Source of the DNA: Candidatus Nitrotoga sp. MKT
GTDB taxonomy: Bacteria > Pseudomonadota > Gammaproteobacteria > Burkholderiales > Gallionellaceae
Direction: 5' to 3'
NCBI GenBank assembly: GCA_003402345.1
Contig: QFXH01000003.1
Span: 237,678-301,677 of the forward strand
Length of the DNA: 64,000 bases
A program made the translations under genes and the position numbers. Below the pieces are notes generated by a model. That model was given only the letters and a program-made list of their open reading frames with translations. It did no database searches and was not told the origin of the DNA. Shown here in pieces: positions 41,586 to 51,635 of the stretch; position 1 is the stretch's first letter, and each line of letters opens with the position of its first letter.

Positions 41586-44500
41586 CTACTCTCGATGACG
41601 AACAAGATCGATATCAATGCCCAGGGAGCGGATTTCCTTGGTTAATACATTGAACGACTCCGGCATGCCGGCATCAATCTTGTGATCGCCCTTGACAATG
41701 CTCTCGTAAATTTTAGTACGTCCGGCCACGTCATCTGATTTGACCGTAAGCATTTCCTGCAGCGTGTAGGCTGCGCCATACGCTTCCAACGCCCAAACTT
41801 CCATTTCACCGAAACGCTGACCACCGAACTGCGCCTTACCGCCCAACGGTTGCTGTGTTACCAAGCTGTATGGGCCAGTGGAACGCGCATGCATCTTGTC
41901 ATCCACCAAGTGGTTCAGCTTCAGTACATGCATATAACCAACCGTAACCGATCGGTCAAATGCAACCCCAGTACGCCCATCGTATAAGGTTATTTGGCCA
42001 GAACGTGGTAAATCCGCTAGCTCCAGCATGTCCTTAATTTCATCTTCATTCGCCCCATCGAACACTGGTGTGGCGAAGGGCACACCTCCGCTCAGATTAC
42101 GGCACAGATCTAACACCTCCTCATCACTGAACCCAGCAATCTCCGCAGCCTGATCATGCATATAAATCTTACCGAGGAATGCGCGTATTTTTTCAATCTT
42201 GGCTTGTGATTCCAACATCTTGCCAATCTTATTCCCCAAACCCTTAGCCGCCCAACCCAGATGAGTTTCCAATATTTGCCCCACATTCATACGCGATGGA
42301 ACACCAAGTGGGTTCAGCACGATATCAACTGGCGTACCATCCGCCATGTAAGGCATGTCTTCTACCGGCACAATGCGTGACACCACGCCTTTATTACCAT
42401 GACGACCTGCCATCTTGTCGCCAGGCTGTAAACGGCGTTTCACCGCCACATACACCTTAACCATCTTCTGCACACCAACTTGCAGCTCATCGCCTTGAGT
42501 TAAATTGCGCTTCTTTAATTCAAATGCCGCATCGAATTCCAAACGCTTCTGTGCCAAACCTTCTTTGACTTGTTCCAATTGCGATGCAGTGTCTTCGCTT
42601 GCGAGACGTATGTCGAACCACTGATGACGCTCCAAACTGGCCAGGTAATCCTTGGTCAACTTGGTACCCTTAACCAGTTTTTTTGGCCCTCCATTAACCA
42701 CCTTACCCAATAGCAGCTTACCCAAACGAGTAAATACATCAGCCTCAACGATACGCATTTGATCCGCCAAATCTTTCTTGTAACGTTTCAATTCGTCGTC
42801 AATAATCTGTTGCGCACGCTGATCACGCTGCAGACCTTCTCGCGTAAACACCTGCACATCTATCACGGTTCCAGAAATACCCGCCTGCACCCGCAAACTA
42901 GTATCCTTAACATCAGATGCTTTTTCGCCAAAAATAGCACGTAGCAGCTTCTCCTCCGGTGTTAGTTGAGTTTCGCCTTTTGGCGTAACTTTACCAACCA
43001 ACACATCACCAACCCCAACTTCCGCACCAATATGCACAATGCCGCACTCATCCAAACGCGCCATTTGCCCCTCGGACAAATTAGGAATATCACGAGTAAT
43101 TTCTTCCGAACCAAGCTTAGTATCACGCGCTACCACTGTAAGTTCTTCGATATGAATAGAGGTGAAGCGATCTTCCGCCACCACGCGCTCGGAAATCAGA
43201 ATCGAGTCCTCGTAGTTATAACCATTCCAGGGCATGAACGCCACCAACATATTCTGGCCCAGAGCCAGCTCGCCCATATCGGTGGACGCGCCATCGGCGA
43301 TCACGTCATCACGGGCAATCACGTCTCCCATTTTAACCAACGGACGCTGATTAATATTGGTGTTCTGATTGGAGCGGGTGTACTTGGTTAAATTATATAT
43401 ATCCACACCAACTTCGCCGTGTGTAGTTTCATCGTCATTAACGCGTACCACAATACGGCCTGCATCCACGTAATCTATTCGCCCGCCACGCCATGCCTGC
43501 ACTGTGGTGCCAGAATCCACCGCCACTGTACGCTCGACTCCAGTTCCAACCAGCGCTTTCTCCGCACGTAAACAAGGCACAGCTTGGCGCTGCATATTGG
43601 CACCCATTAGAGCTCGATTTGCATCATCATGCTCCAAAAAAGGTATCAGCGCCGCTGCCACCGATACCACCTGGGCAGGTGCCACGTCCATGTATTCAAT
43701 GTAATCTGGGGAAGCCAGCACAAACTCATTGTGCTGCCGGGATGAAACCACGTCATTGGTAAACTTTCCTTTACTATCTAACTCAGCGTTGGCTTGAGCA
43801 ATAGTAAACTTACCCTCCTCGATCGCGGACAAATATTTAACTTCATCAGTTGCTTTACCCTTAGCCACCTGACGATAGGGAGTTTCGATAAAACCATAAT
43901 TATTGATGCGCGCATACAGCGCCAACGAGTTAATCAAACCGATATTCGGACCTTCTGGCGTCTCAATCGGGCACAAACGACCATAATGTGTCGGATGTAC
44001 GTCACGCACCTCGAAGCCAGCACGTTCGCGAGTCAATCCACCAGGGCCAAGCGCAGAAATACGGCGCTTGTGCGTCACTTCGGATAAAGGGTTAGTCTGA
44101 TCCATGAATTGCGACAACTGACTAGAACCGAAAAACTCCTTGACCGCCGCAGAAATTGGTTTTGCATTAATCAAGTCATGCGGCATCAGATTGTCCGCTT
44201 CGGCCTGACCCAAACGCTCCTTTACCGCACGTTCGACACGAGCCAACCCAGTGCGAAACTGATTCTCGGCCAACTCACCCACAGCGCGCACACGCCGATT
44301 TCCAAGGTGATCAATATCGTCAATTTCGCCACGACCATTGCGCAACTCGACCATAATCTTAATTACCGCCACAATATCTTCATTAGATAGCGTGACCGGT
44401 CCAGTCAACTCATCCGACCCAATACGACGGTTGAATTTCATACGCCCCACAACCGATAAGTTGTATCGCTCTTCAGAAAAGAACAGGCCGTTAAATAAAT

Positions 44501-45665
44501 TTTCCACCGCATCCTCTGTGGGCGGCTCTCCAGGACGAATCATACGATAGATGGCCACTCGCGCTGTCCACTGGTCGGTGGTCTCATCAGCACGCAGAGT
44601 TTGCGAAATGTAGCCGCCTTGATCCAGGCTATTGGTATATAACGTACGAATTTTTTTCTCTCCAGCCGCGTGCAACTTGGCCAGCAATGTTTCAGTGATT
44701 TCATCGTTAGCATTAGCGATGATTTCGCCAGTATCTTTATCTATCACGTTATGCGCTAGCACACGTTCGAACAAGAAGTCCTCTCCTACCGCCAACTTGT
44801 CAATACCAGCTCCCTGTATTTCACGGATATGGCGCACAGTAATGCGCTTACCACTGGCCACGATCACCCTGCCACTCTTGTCTAAGATATCAAAGCGTGC
44901 CACTTCGCCACGTAACCGTTCTGGCACCACCTCAAACTGGATACCTTTTTTTCCGATATGAAAAGTATCAAACTCAAAAAATGCCGCGAGTATCTGCTCT
45001 GGCGTATAACCCAAAGATTTCAGTAGAATAGTGACCGGCATTTTACGACGACGATCTATACGGAAATAGACGTAATCTTTAGCATCGAACTCAAAATCCA
45101 ACCATGAGCCGCGATAGGGAATAATGCGCGCGGAAAATAACAGCTTGCCGGAGCTATGCGTTTTGCCGCGGTCATGTTCAAAAAACACACCCGGCGAACG
45201 ATGCAATTGCGACACAATAACGCGCTCGGTGCCATTAATGACGAATGAACCAGTATTGGTCATAAGGGGAATTTCGCCCATGTATACTTCTTGCTCTTTC
45301 ACTTCCTTCACGACAGTCGGCTTGGACACCTCCTTATCGAACAAGGTCAGACGAACACGAGCGCGTATCGGAGACGCATAAGTCAGGCCACGTTGCTGGC
45401 ACTCCTTCACGTCGAAAGGCGGCATGCCCAAGTTGTAACTGACAAAATCGAGACGCGCATATTTATTGTGGCTCTCAATCGGAAAAATAGAATGGAAAGC
45501 TGCCTGCAAGCCATCATTGATACGCTGATCAGGTAACTGGTCAGCCTGAAGAAAAGCACTGTATGATTCTAATTGCGTGGACAGCAAAAATGGTATCGGC
45601 AAAGCCCCGATACGTTTCGCAAAACTTTTACGAATACGTTTTTTTTCAGTAAAAGAATAACTCAT
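41586..45665 (-). CDS. rpoB: RNA polymerase beta subunit
   Basis: Catalytic subunit, 1359 residues. It begins [20 protein letters not shown] at 45665 with GGAG upstream; a longer in-frame start is rejected. The rifampicin-site region reads [30 protein letters not shown] with ordinary residues, so no resistance substitution is visible there. Follows rplL after a hairpin. Confidence 0.99.
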   Translation of the reverse strand: MSYSFTEKKRIRKSFAKRIGALPIPFLLSTQLESYSAFLQADQLPDQRINDGLQAAFHSIFPIESHNKYARLDFVSYNLGMPPFDVKECQQRGLTYASPIRARVRLTLFDKEVSKPTVVKEVKEQEVYMGEIPLMTNTGSFVINGTERVIVSQLHRSPGVFFEHDRGKTHSSGKLLFSARIIPYRGSWLDFEFDAKDYVYFRIDRRRKMPVTILLKSLGYTPEQILAAFFEFDTFHIGKKGIQFEVVPERLRGEVARFDILDKSGRVIVASGKRITVRHIREIQGAGIDKLAVGEDFLFERVLAHNVIDKDTGEIIANANDEITETLLAKLHAAGEKKIRTLYTNSLDQGGYISQTLRADETTDQWTARVAIYRMIRPGEPPTEDAVENLFNGLFFSEERYNLSVVGRMKFNRRIGSDELTGPVTLSNEDIVAVIKIMVELRNGRGEIDDIDHLGNRRVRAVGELAENQFRTGLARVERAVKERLGQAEADNLMPHDLINAKPISAAVKEFFGSSQLSQFMDQTNPLSEVTHKRRISALGPGGLTRERAGFEVRDVHPTHYGRLCPIETPEGPNIGLINSLALYARINNYGFIETPYRQVAKGKATDEVKYLSAIEEGKFTIAQANAELDSKGKFTNDVVSSRQHNEFVLASPDYIEYMDVAPAQVVSVAAALIPFLEHDDANRALMGANMQRQAVPCLRAEKALVGTGVERTVAVDSGTTVQAWRGGRIDYVDAGRIVVRVNDDETTHGEVGVDIYNLTKYTRSNQNTNINQRPLVKMGDVIARDDVIADGASTDMGELALGQNMLVAFMPWNGYNYEDSILISERVVAEDRFTSIHIEELTVVARDTKLGSEEITRDIPNLSEGQMARLDECGIVHIGAEVGVGDVLVGKVTPKGETQLTPEEKLLRAIFGEKASDVKDTSLRVQAGISGTVIDVQVFTREGLQRDQRAQQIIDDELKRYKKDLADQMRIVEADVFTRLGKLLLGKVVNGGPKKLVKGTKLTKDYLASLERHQWFDIRLASEDTASQLEQVKEGLAQKRLEFDAAFELKKRNLTQGDELQVGVQKMVKVYVAVKRRLQPGDKMAGRHGNKGVVSRIVPVEDMPYMADGTPVDIVLNPLGVPSRMNVGQILETHLGWAAKGLGNKIGKMLESQAKIEKIRAFLGKIYMHDQAAEIAGFSDEEVLDLCRNLSGGVPFATPVFDGANEDEIKDMLELADLPRSGQITLYDGRTGVAFDRSVTVGYMHVLKLNHLVDDKMHARSTGPYSLVTQQPLGGKAQFGGQRFGEMEVWALEAYGAAYTLQEMLTVKSDDVAGRTKIYESIVKGDHKIDAGMPESFNVLTKEIRSLGIDIDLVRHRE

Positions 45666-45745
45666 GATATCTCCACGACCGAGGGAAAAGATAATGAACA
45701 AAAAACATTTTGTAATTTGTTATCCGTTATCTTCTTAAAACGGCA

Positions 45746-45773
45746 AAAGGCTGGCGGGCATCCGTCAGCCTTT
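45746..45773 (-). terminator. rplL-rpoB attenuator hairpin
   Basis: Bases 45746-45757 pair with 45762-45773: a 12-position stem including one G-U pair, with a GCAT loop. On the minus strand it is followed within a few bases by TTTT. Location and form match the partial terminator that lowers rpoBC expression relative to rplL in other bacteria. Confidence 0.75.
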
Positions 45774-45788
45774 CGACGCACACTATAA

Positions 45789-46160
45789 TTACTTGATTTC
45801 AGCAGTTGCACCAGCCTCGATCAATTGCGACAAGATAGCGTCAGCGTCAGCTTTGCTCACACCCTCTTTAACCAACTTCGGCGCCCCATCTACCAAATCC
45901 TTAGCTTCTTTCAACCCAAGACCGGTAATCGCACGAACCACTTTAATCACGTTTACCTTGCTAGCACCGGCAGAACTTAGCATCACACTAAATTCAGTTT
46001 GCTCAACCGCCGCAGCAGCACTAGCGGCAGCTGGCGCAGCGACTGCTACAGCAGCAGCGGACACACCAAATTTTTCTTCCATTTCCTTGATCAATGCAGA
46101 CAACTCCAACACAGTCATTTGTGCAATTGCGTCCAGAATGTCAGCCTTATTAACAGCCAT
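45789..46160 (-). CDS. rplL: Ribosomal protein L7/L12
   Basis: Stalk protein bL12, 123 residues. N-terminal dimerisation helix, Ala-rich hinge (about residues 38-52) and C-terminal factor-binding domain ending ATAEIK. GGAG precedes the ATG. Confidence 0.98.
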   Translation of the reverse strand: MAVNKADILDAIAQMTVLELSALIKEMEEKFGVSAAAVAVAAPAAASAAAAVEQTEFSVMLSSAGASKVNVIKVVRAITGLGLKEAKDLVDGAPKLVKEGVSKADADAILSQLIEAGATAEIK

Positions 46161-46202
46161 GTTGCTCTCCTAAATATTAATTCAAAATTTTTTGTAAGAA
46201 CG

Positions 46203-46706
46203 TTAAGCGGCAACCGTTTCAGCTTCCTTCTTATCGCGGATAGCGGCCAGACCACGGACAAAAGTGCTAGTTGCGGCATTCATAGTCGCCATCAAACGTG
46301 CGATCAACTCATTTCGGCTTGGAATAGCAGCCAACACAGCGACCTGCTCCGCAGACATCAAAGAGCCCACCATCGCGCCTGCCTTGATTACCAACTTGCC
46401 GTTCGTTTTGGCAAACTCATGCACTACTTTTGCTGCCGCAACAGGGTCAGCACTGATGCTATAGATTAACGGACCAACCATTTTTTCCGCCAAATCCTCA
46501 AACGGAGTACCAAGCACAGCACGGCGCGCCAATGTGTTTTTTAGCACACGTAGATACACCCCAGACTTACGTGCACTGGCACGCAACTTGGTAATATCAC
46601 TAACTGCAATGCCACGATACTCTGCCAAAACAATAGTCTGAGCCTGCGTTACCTGCTCACTAACGTCAGCCACTATTGTTTGTTTTTCTTGCAGATTTAA
46701 ACCCAA
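46203..46706 (-). CDS. rplJ: Ribosomal protein L10, probable TTG start
   Basis: Stalk base protein uL10. Homologues start M-x-LNLxxK; here [18 protein letters not shown] follows a TTG codon at 46704-46706 with GGAG 6 nt upstream. The TTG start gives 167 residues. In-frame ATG 46718 lacks a clear ribosome site, and an even earlier start at 46736 is less likely. L10 bound to L12 represses its own mRNA in other bacteria. Confidence 0.93.
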   Translation of the reverse strand: MGLNLQEKQTIVADVSEQVTQAQTIVLAEYRGIAVSDITKLRASARKSGVYLRVLKNTLARRAVLGTPFEDLAEKMVGPLIYSISADPVAAAKVVHEFAKTNGKLVIKAGAMVGSLMSAEQVAVLAAIPSRNELIARLMATMNAATSTFVRGLAAIRDKKEAETVAA

Positions 46707-46719
46707 ATCATTCTCCATC

Positions 46720-46953
46720 TTCAGCTGGAGCACCAAACCAAAGCTCAGCGATCCATTGTTAACAACCGCGTCCTTAAGCCAAGAAAATACATCCCCCTGC
46801 TCATGGGCACACCATCTACGTAAGCGTCATGAAACAGAGAACAGCAGCCTCGATCTTAATGCCACCACACAATGCGCCTGCACATTAAACCCTATAGGTA
46901 CTTACGGTCTTTGATAACCTGCCAATAAACAGCAGTCAAAGCCTGTTAACGAC
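46720..46953 (-). promoter_or_regulatory. L10 leader RNA upstream of rplJ
   Basis: About 230 nt of untranslated RNA between the rplJ promoter and start. It contains CAAAGACCGTAAGTACCTAT at about 46893-46912, which resembles the conserved core of the proteobacterial L10(L12)4-binding leader. Feedback repression of rplJL is expected. The exact fold was not computed. Confidence 0.55.
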
Positions 46954-46982
46954 ATGATAGACAAGCCAATCATGCCGTACAA
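46954..46982 (-). promoter_or_regulatory. rplJ promoter
   Basis: On the minus strand TTGTAC (46977-46982), 17 bp and TATCAT (46954-46959), located just after rplA and in the position of the E. coli L10 promoter. Confidence 0.6.
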
Positions 46983-47068
46983 TTACAATTACCCACCTTT
47001 AGGCCAGGATTTGCCATGCGATAAAACCATCACGTTCCCATGCCCCATACAGGCAGAACCCAGATAAA

Positions 47069-47764
47069 CTACCCCGCCAAACTGCCCTGCTCAATACGAA
47101 TACCCACGCCCATGGTACTGGAAACAGACACTTTCTTTAGGTACACACCTTTGGCAGTAGCCGGCCTTGCCTTGTTTAACGCATCAACCAGCGCCAGTAA
47201 ATTTTCACGCAGCGCTTCTGGCGCAAATGAAGCGCGTCCAATAGTACATTGCACAACACCATTCTTATCCGTACGATATTGCACTTGACCAGCCTTGGCA
47301 TTCCTCACGGCACCAGCCACGTCAACGGAAACCGTACCCACCTTAGGGTTAGGCATTAAACCACGCGGACCAAGAATCTGGCCTAATTGACCAACGATGC
47401 GCATAGCATCAGGAGAGGCTATCACTACATCAAAGTCCATATTGCCAGCCTTAATGCTCTCCGCTAAATCTTCAAATCCCACCACATCCGCACCAGCAGA
47501 TTTAGCTTCTTCAGCCTTTGCACCTTGAGCAAATACAGCAATACGCACAGTTTTACCAGTACCCTTGGGCAACACCACAGCACCACGCACTAGCTGATCG
47601 GATTTACGTGCATCTATACCCAAGTTGATTGCAATATCAATAGACTCATCAAACTTAGACGTAGCCGTTTCTTTTACTAGACTCAAGGCCTCACTCATAG
47701 CGTACAGCTTGTTACGATCAATTTTGGCAATCAGTGCCTTATAACGCTTAGAAATATGTGCCAT
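47069..47764 (-). CDS. rplA: Ribosomal protein L1
   Basis: uL1, 231 residues, of the L1 stalk that moves E-site t[23 protein letters not shown] at the start. In E. coli L1 represses rplKA. Starts 1 nt after rplK. Confidence 0.98.
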   Translation of the reverse strand: MAHISKRYKALIAKIDRNKLYAMSEALSLVKETATSKFDESIDIAINLGIDARKSDQLVRGAVVLPKGTGKTVRIAVFAQGAKAEEAKSAGADVVGFEDLAESIKAGNMDFDVVIASPDAMRIVGQLGQILGPRGLMPNPKVGTVSVDVAGAVRNAKAGQVQYRTDKNGVVQCTIGRASFAPEALRENLLALVDALNKARPATAKGVYLKKVSVSSTMGVGIRIEQGSLAG

Positions 47765-47765
47765 T

Positions 47766-48197
47766 TTATATACCCTCCACCACTATACCCATGCTACGCG
47801 CGCTACCAGCAATAGTACGCACCGCCGCATCCATATCAGTAGCGGTCAAATCTGGCATTTTGGTTGTTGCAATTTCTTCTGCCTGTTTACGGGTCAACTT
47901 ACCAACCTTTTCTGTAAGCGGCCTAGGGCTACCTTTCTGCAAACCCACCGCCTTCTTAATCAGAATGGTCGCGGGTGGAGTCTTCATAATAAAAGTGAAG
48001 CTCTTGTCTGCAAAAGCTGTAATTACCACCGGAATTGGCAAACCCGGCTCCACGCCCTGGGTCTGTGCGTTAAAAGCCTTGCAGAACTCCATTATATTCA
48101 GCCCACGCTGACCAAGCGCCGGACCGATAGGCGGACTGGGATTTGCCTTGCCCGCAGGAACTTGCAACTTGATAAAACCTATAATTTTCTTTGCCAT
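47766..48197 (-). CDS. rplK: Ribosomal protein L11
   Basis: uL11, 143 residues, of the GTPase-associated centre; needed for RelA activation in other bacteria. ATG 48197 with GGGAG upstream gives [20 protein letters not shown]; the preceding in-frame GTG is rejected. Confidence 0.98.
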   Translation of the reverse strand: MAKKIIGFIKLQVPAGKANPSPPIGPALGQRGLNIMEFCKAFNAQTQGVEPGLPIPVVITAFADKSFTFIMKTPPATILIKKAVGLQKGSPRPLTEKVGKLTRKQAEEIATTKMPDLTATDMDAAVRTIAGSARSMGIVVEGI

Positions 48198-48307
48198 CAC
48201 ACATCTCCCTATGGGTTCAAACGAACGCTATTACGCTCTTCCCGATCAGTACAGCACTACAAAAAGGGAAAGGACGACCACAATCGCCCCCCCATTCACC
48301 CTCAATT

Positions 48308-48841
48308 TTAAGCTTTCTCAACTTGACCGAAATCTAGCTCCACAGGTGTCGAACGGCCAAAAATGGTCACCGCCACCCGCAATTTATTTTTATCATAATT
48401 AACATTTTCCACGACACCGTGAAAATCAGTAAATGGACCATCCTTAACACGCACCGCCTCACCCACCTCAAATAGCACCTTAGGTCTCGGTTTTTCTACT
48501 CCAGCTTGCATTTGGTGCATTATATTTTGCACTTCTTTTTCGCTAATGGGAGTAGGCTTCATTGCCGAACCACCCAAAAATCCAGTAACCTTAGGTGTAC
48601 TTTTAACGAGATGCCAACTCTCGTCAGTCATCTCCATCTCAACCAGCACATAGCCCGGGAAAAACTTACGTTCACTGATATTCTTCTGACCCAGCTTCAG
48701 CTCTACAACCTCCTCCACCGGCACCAAAATCTGACCGAACTGATCCTCTAAACCCGCGCGCTGAATACGCTCTGGCAACGCACGCTGCACAAATTTTTCA
48801 AACTGGGAGTACGTATGAACCACATACCAACGCTTGGACAC
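48308..48841 (-). CDS. nusG: Transcription elongation/antitermination factor NusG
   Basis: A 177-residue factor linking RNA polymerase to Rho and to the leading ribosome. The NGN domain ([20 protein letters not shown] at the start) and a C-terminal KOW domain ([20 protein letters not shown]) are both present. It overlaps secE by 1 nt. Confidence 0.98.
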   Translation of the reverse strand: MSKRWYVVHTYSQFEKFVQRALPERIQRAGLEDQFGQILVPVEEVVELKLGQKNISERKFFPGYVLVEMEMTDESWHLVKSTPKVTGFLGGSAMKPTPISEKEVQNIMHQMQAGVEKPRPKVLFEVGEAVRVKDGPFTDFHGVVENVNYDKNKLRVAVTIFGRSTPVELDFGQVEKA

Positions 48842-49185
48842 TATTCACGCCCCATTAGTTTATTAACCAACAACAACAAACCGGCATCAACTGCCCACAA
48901 AAATAACGCCATAACAACCGCAAACAGGAGCACCACCCCTGTAGTTTGCACCGTCTCCTTACGTGACGGCCATACCACACGCTTGGCTTCCGCTACAGAT
49001 TCCGCACCAAACGCAAACAGACGCTTACCCGGTTCGGTCGTCCAAACCACAACGGCAGCCAACACAAACCCAAGCAATATCACCAGAAGCTTCACCGCCG
49101 CCGCACTTTCATGCAAAGCATAAAACCCCGCAATGCCCGCCGCAACGAACATGAACGCGACAACTAATTTAATTTTATCCGCCAT
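48841..49185 (-). CDS. secE: Preprotein translocase subunit SecE
   Basis: Sec channel clamp, 114 residues with three membrane segments, like the E. coli type, and the conserved [13 protein letters not shown] amphipathic stretch. ATG 49185 is preferred to an in-frame TTG two codons earlier. Lies between tRNA-Trp and nusG. Confidence 0.96.
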   Translation of the reverse strand: MADKIKLVVAFMFVAAGIAGFYALHESAAAVKLLVILLGFVLAAVVVWTTEPGKRLFAFGAESVAEAKRVVWPSRKETVQTTGVVLLFAVVMALFLWAVDAGLLLLVNKLMGRE

Positions 49186-49217
49186 GCGCAATCTGTCCGT
49201 CTTTCTGATGATTTAAC

Positions 49218-49293
49218 TGGCAGGCCAGGAGGGTCTCGAACCCCCAACCCTCGGTTTTGGAGACCGATACTCTACCAATTGAGCTACTGGCCT
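49218..49293 (-). tRNA. tRNA-Trp (anticodon CCA)
   Basis: A 76-nt tRNA with encoded CCA end. AGGCCAG pairs with CTGGCCT and the anticodon loop is CTCCAAA. Lies between tufB and secE, the usual trpT site in proteobacteria. Confidence 0.97.
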
Positions 49294-49369
49294 AATTTTT
49301 AAATGGAAACAACAAACAAGTCACAGTGAAAACCCGCCATTTAAACGCGCCCCACCCAAGCCACCTCCA

Positions 49370-50560
49370 CTACTCAATCACCTTAGCCACCACGCCCGCA
49401 CCGACGGTACGCCCGCCCTCACGTATCGCGAAACGCAACCCCTCTTCCATCGCAACTGGGGCAATCAAGCTCACCGTCACTGATACATTGTCTCCCGGCA
49501 TCACCATTTCAGTGCCAGCCGGCAGTTCAACCGCACCCGTCACGTCAGTAGTCCGGAAGTAAAATTGTGGACGGTAACCCTGAAAGAATGGGGTATGACG
49601 CCCACCCTCATCTTTACTGAGCACGTAAATTTCGGCTGTAAATTTAGTATGCGGAGTAATGGAGCCAGGCTTAGCCAGAACTTGACCACGTTCAACTTCT
49701 TCACGTTTCGTACCGCGCAACAGTACACCAACATTATCCCCAGCCTGACCTTGGTCAAGCAGTTTACGGAACATTTCCACGCCGGTACAAGTAGTTTTAA
49801 TAGTAGGTTTGAGGCCAATGATTTCAATTTCCTCACCCACTTTGATGACTCCACGCTCAACCCGACCAGTCACCACAGTGCCTCGGCCAGAGATAGAGAA
49901 GACGTCTTCAACAGGCATCAAGAAAGTTCCATCCATGACGCGCATAGGTTGCGGTATGTAGGCATCCAGCGCTTCGGCCAGACGATAAATGGAAGGCTCG
50001 CCAATTTCGGACTGATCGCCTTGCAAAGCCTTAAGCGCACTGCCGATTATAATCGGGGTGTCGTCACCAGGAAAATCATACTTGGTAAGTAACTCACGCA
50101 CTTCCATTTCAACCAATTCAAGTAGCTCGGGATCATCTACCATGTCGGCCTTATTCATGTAAACAATGATATAAGGTACGCCTACTTGACGGGCTAGCAG
50201 AATATGTTCACGCGTTTGCGGCATAGGACCATCGGCGGCAGACACGACCAGAATGGCTCCGTCCATTTGCGCAGCGCCAGTAATCATGTTTTTGATGTAA
50301 TCCGCGTGGCCAGGGCAGTCAACGTGGGCATAGTGACGTCCGGACGTCTCATACTCAACGTGGGCGGTGTTAATGGTGATGCCGCGCGCCTTTTCTTCCG
50401 GCGCTGCGTCAATTTGATCATAAGCTTTGGCCTCACCACCAAATTTCTTGGATAGCACCGTGGTAATCGCCGCAGTCAGGGTGGTTTTGCCATGATCAAC
50501 GTGACCAATTGTACCCACATTAATGTGCGGCTTGGTACGCTCAAATTTACTCTTTGCCAT
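49370..50560 (-). CDS. tufB: Elongation factor Tu, copy 2
   Basis: A second EF-Tu gene of 396 residues, identical in protein to the copy at 32870. Line-by-line comparison shows the same bases from 49371 to 50565, while the stop is TAG instead of TAA. Located downstream of tRNA-Tyr/Gly/Thr as in the tyrU-glyT-thrT-tufB operon of E. coli. GAGGA precedes the ATG. Confidence 0.99.
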   Translation of the reverse strand: MAKSKFERTKPHINVGTIGHVDHGKTTLTAAITTVLSKKFGGEAKAYDQIDAAPEEKARGITINTAHVEYETSGRHYAHVDCPGHADYIKNMITGAAQMDGAILVVSAADGPMPQTREHILLARQVGVPYIIVYMNKADMVDDPELLELVEMEVRELLTKYDFPGDDTPIIIGSALKALQGDQSEIGEPSIYRLAEALDAYIPQPMRVMDGTFLMPVEDVFSISGRGTVVTGRVERGVIKVGEEIEIIGLKPTIKTTCTGVEMFRKLLDQGQAGDNVGVLLRGTKREEVERGQVLAKPGSITPHTKFTAEIYVLSKDEGGRHTPFFQGYRPQFYFRTTDVTGAVELPAGTEMVMPGDNVSVTVSLIAPVAMEEGLRFAIREGGRTVGAGVVAKVIE

Positions 50561-50615
50561 GATTTTTCCTCATCAACACCGAATTAACAAAAGAATCTCA
50601 ACAATACTAACTATT

Positions 50616-50690
<75 letters not shown>

Positions 50691-50700
50691 CAACTCAAAC

Positions 50701-50774
50701 TGGAGCGGGTGAAGGGAATCGAACCCTCGTCGTAAGTTTGGAAAACTTCTGCTCTACCATTGAGCTACACCCGC
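50701..50774 (-). tRNA. tRNA-Gly (anticodon TCC)
   Basis: A 74-nt tRNA with encoded CCA. GCGGGTG pairs with CACCCGC and the anticodon loop is TTTCCAA. Ten nt upstream of tRNA-Thr. Confidence 0.96.
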
Positions 50775-50853
50775 GCACTTTGCCGCCAAAATAACATGCA
50801 ATCAAGCACACAAAGCTTAGGCAACTTAATCGTCAAGCTATAAAAACAAAAAC

Positions 50854-50938
50854 TGGTGGAGGGAGAAGGATTCGAACCTTCGAAGGCAGAGCCGTCAGAT
50901 TTACAGTCTGATCCCTTTAACCGCTCGGGAATCCCTCC
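50854..50938 (-). tRNA. tRNA-Tyr (anticodon GTA)
   Basis: An 85-nt tRNA with long variable arm and encoded CCA. GGAGGGA pairs with TCCCTCC and the anticodon loop is CTGTAAA. First gene of the tRNA-tufB transcript. Confidence 0.97.
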
Positions 50939-50952
50939 AGGAGCAACCGATG

Positions 50953-50981
50953 ATTATCCATATTTATACCCCTCTTGTCAA
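50953..50981 (-). promoter_or_regulatory. Promoter of the tRNA-Tyr/Gly/Thr-tufB operon
   Basis: On the minus strand consensus TTGACA (50976-50981), 17 bp and GATAAT (50953-50958) stand 14 nt before the tRNA-Tyr 5' end. Spacing and -10 box are the same as before tRNA-Leu. IS110 remnant B begins directly outside the -35 box. Confidence 0.75.
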
Positions 50982-51560
50982 AGGGAAGCCTCTTTCAACA
51001 TGAAATAAGCGTAACAACCGGCCTTCGGCCGCAATACGTTTGATAGGAACACGATGCGGCGAGATGTAAACCAGGGGTTTAAACGTTTTACAAAAGACCT
51101 GGGAGTGGGCGGACTGGCTGATGCGCTGCGGCGTAGATACGGTGGCAATGGGGGGCATCAACGAGTATGTACTGGATACCGCTCTATGGGATTCCCACAA
51201 CGCGTGGATTGGTCGTGAATCTGGCGGGTAAAAAATATCTCCGGTCGCAAGTCAGATGTTTTCGATTACACGTGGCTGTAACAGTTGATGGGTTATGGCC
51301 TGCTGTCCGGTACTTTTCACCTGATGGATGAAATTTCTATACTGCGTGCGGCATTACGACAACGCGACATTTTGCTGGCCTCTCAAGGTCGGCATATTCA
51401 ACACATGTAATGAGCGTTAATCCGAATGAATGTGCAATTGACCAAGGTGATCTCAGACATCATTGGCGATGATGATAGTGATCCGGGCGCGACATGCATC
51501 GAACTCCAAGAATGCACCGCAATTCAAAACGAAGAAGCATCTATACGTTTAGACCGAACC
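50982..51560 (+). pseudogene. IS110-family transposase remnant, copy B
   Basis: Same relic as copy A (6361-6755) but longer. Beyond the end of A it continues with DNA encoding ILLASQGRHIQHM and MNVQLTKVISDIIG, typical of the middle of IS110 transposases before the second conserved Ser-containing domain. Frameshifts and stops occur throughout, including the same broken start region ATGAAATAAG. The C-terminal domain is missing; the relic fades into the 3' flank of the decarboxylase gene. Confidence 0.7.
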
Positions 51561-51635
51561 AAAGCATCGTTACTCTCCCCGAATTCAAAATCTCTCGTTC
51601 AAACTGGTGAATTCAAGTTCGGACTGCATCTACCT

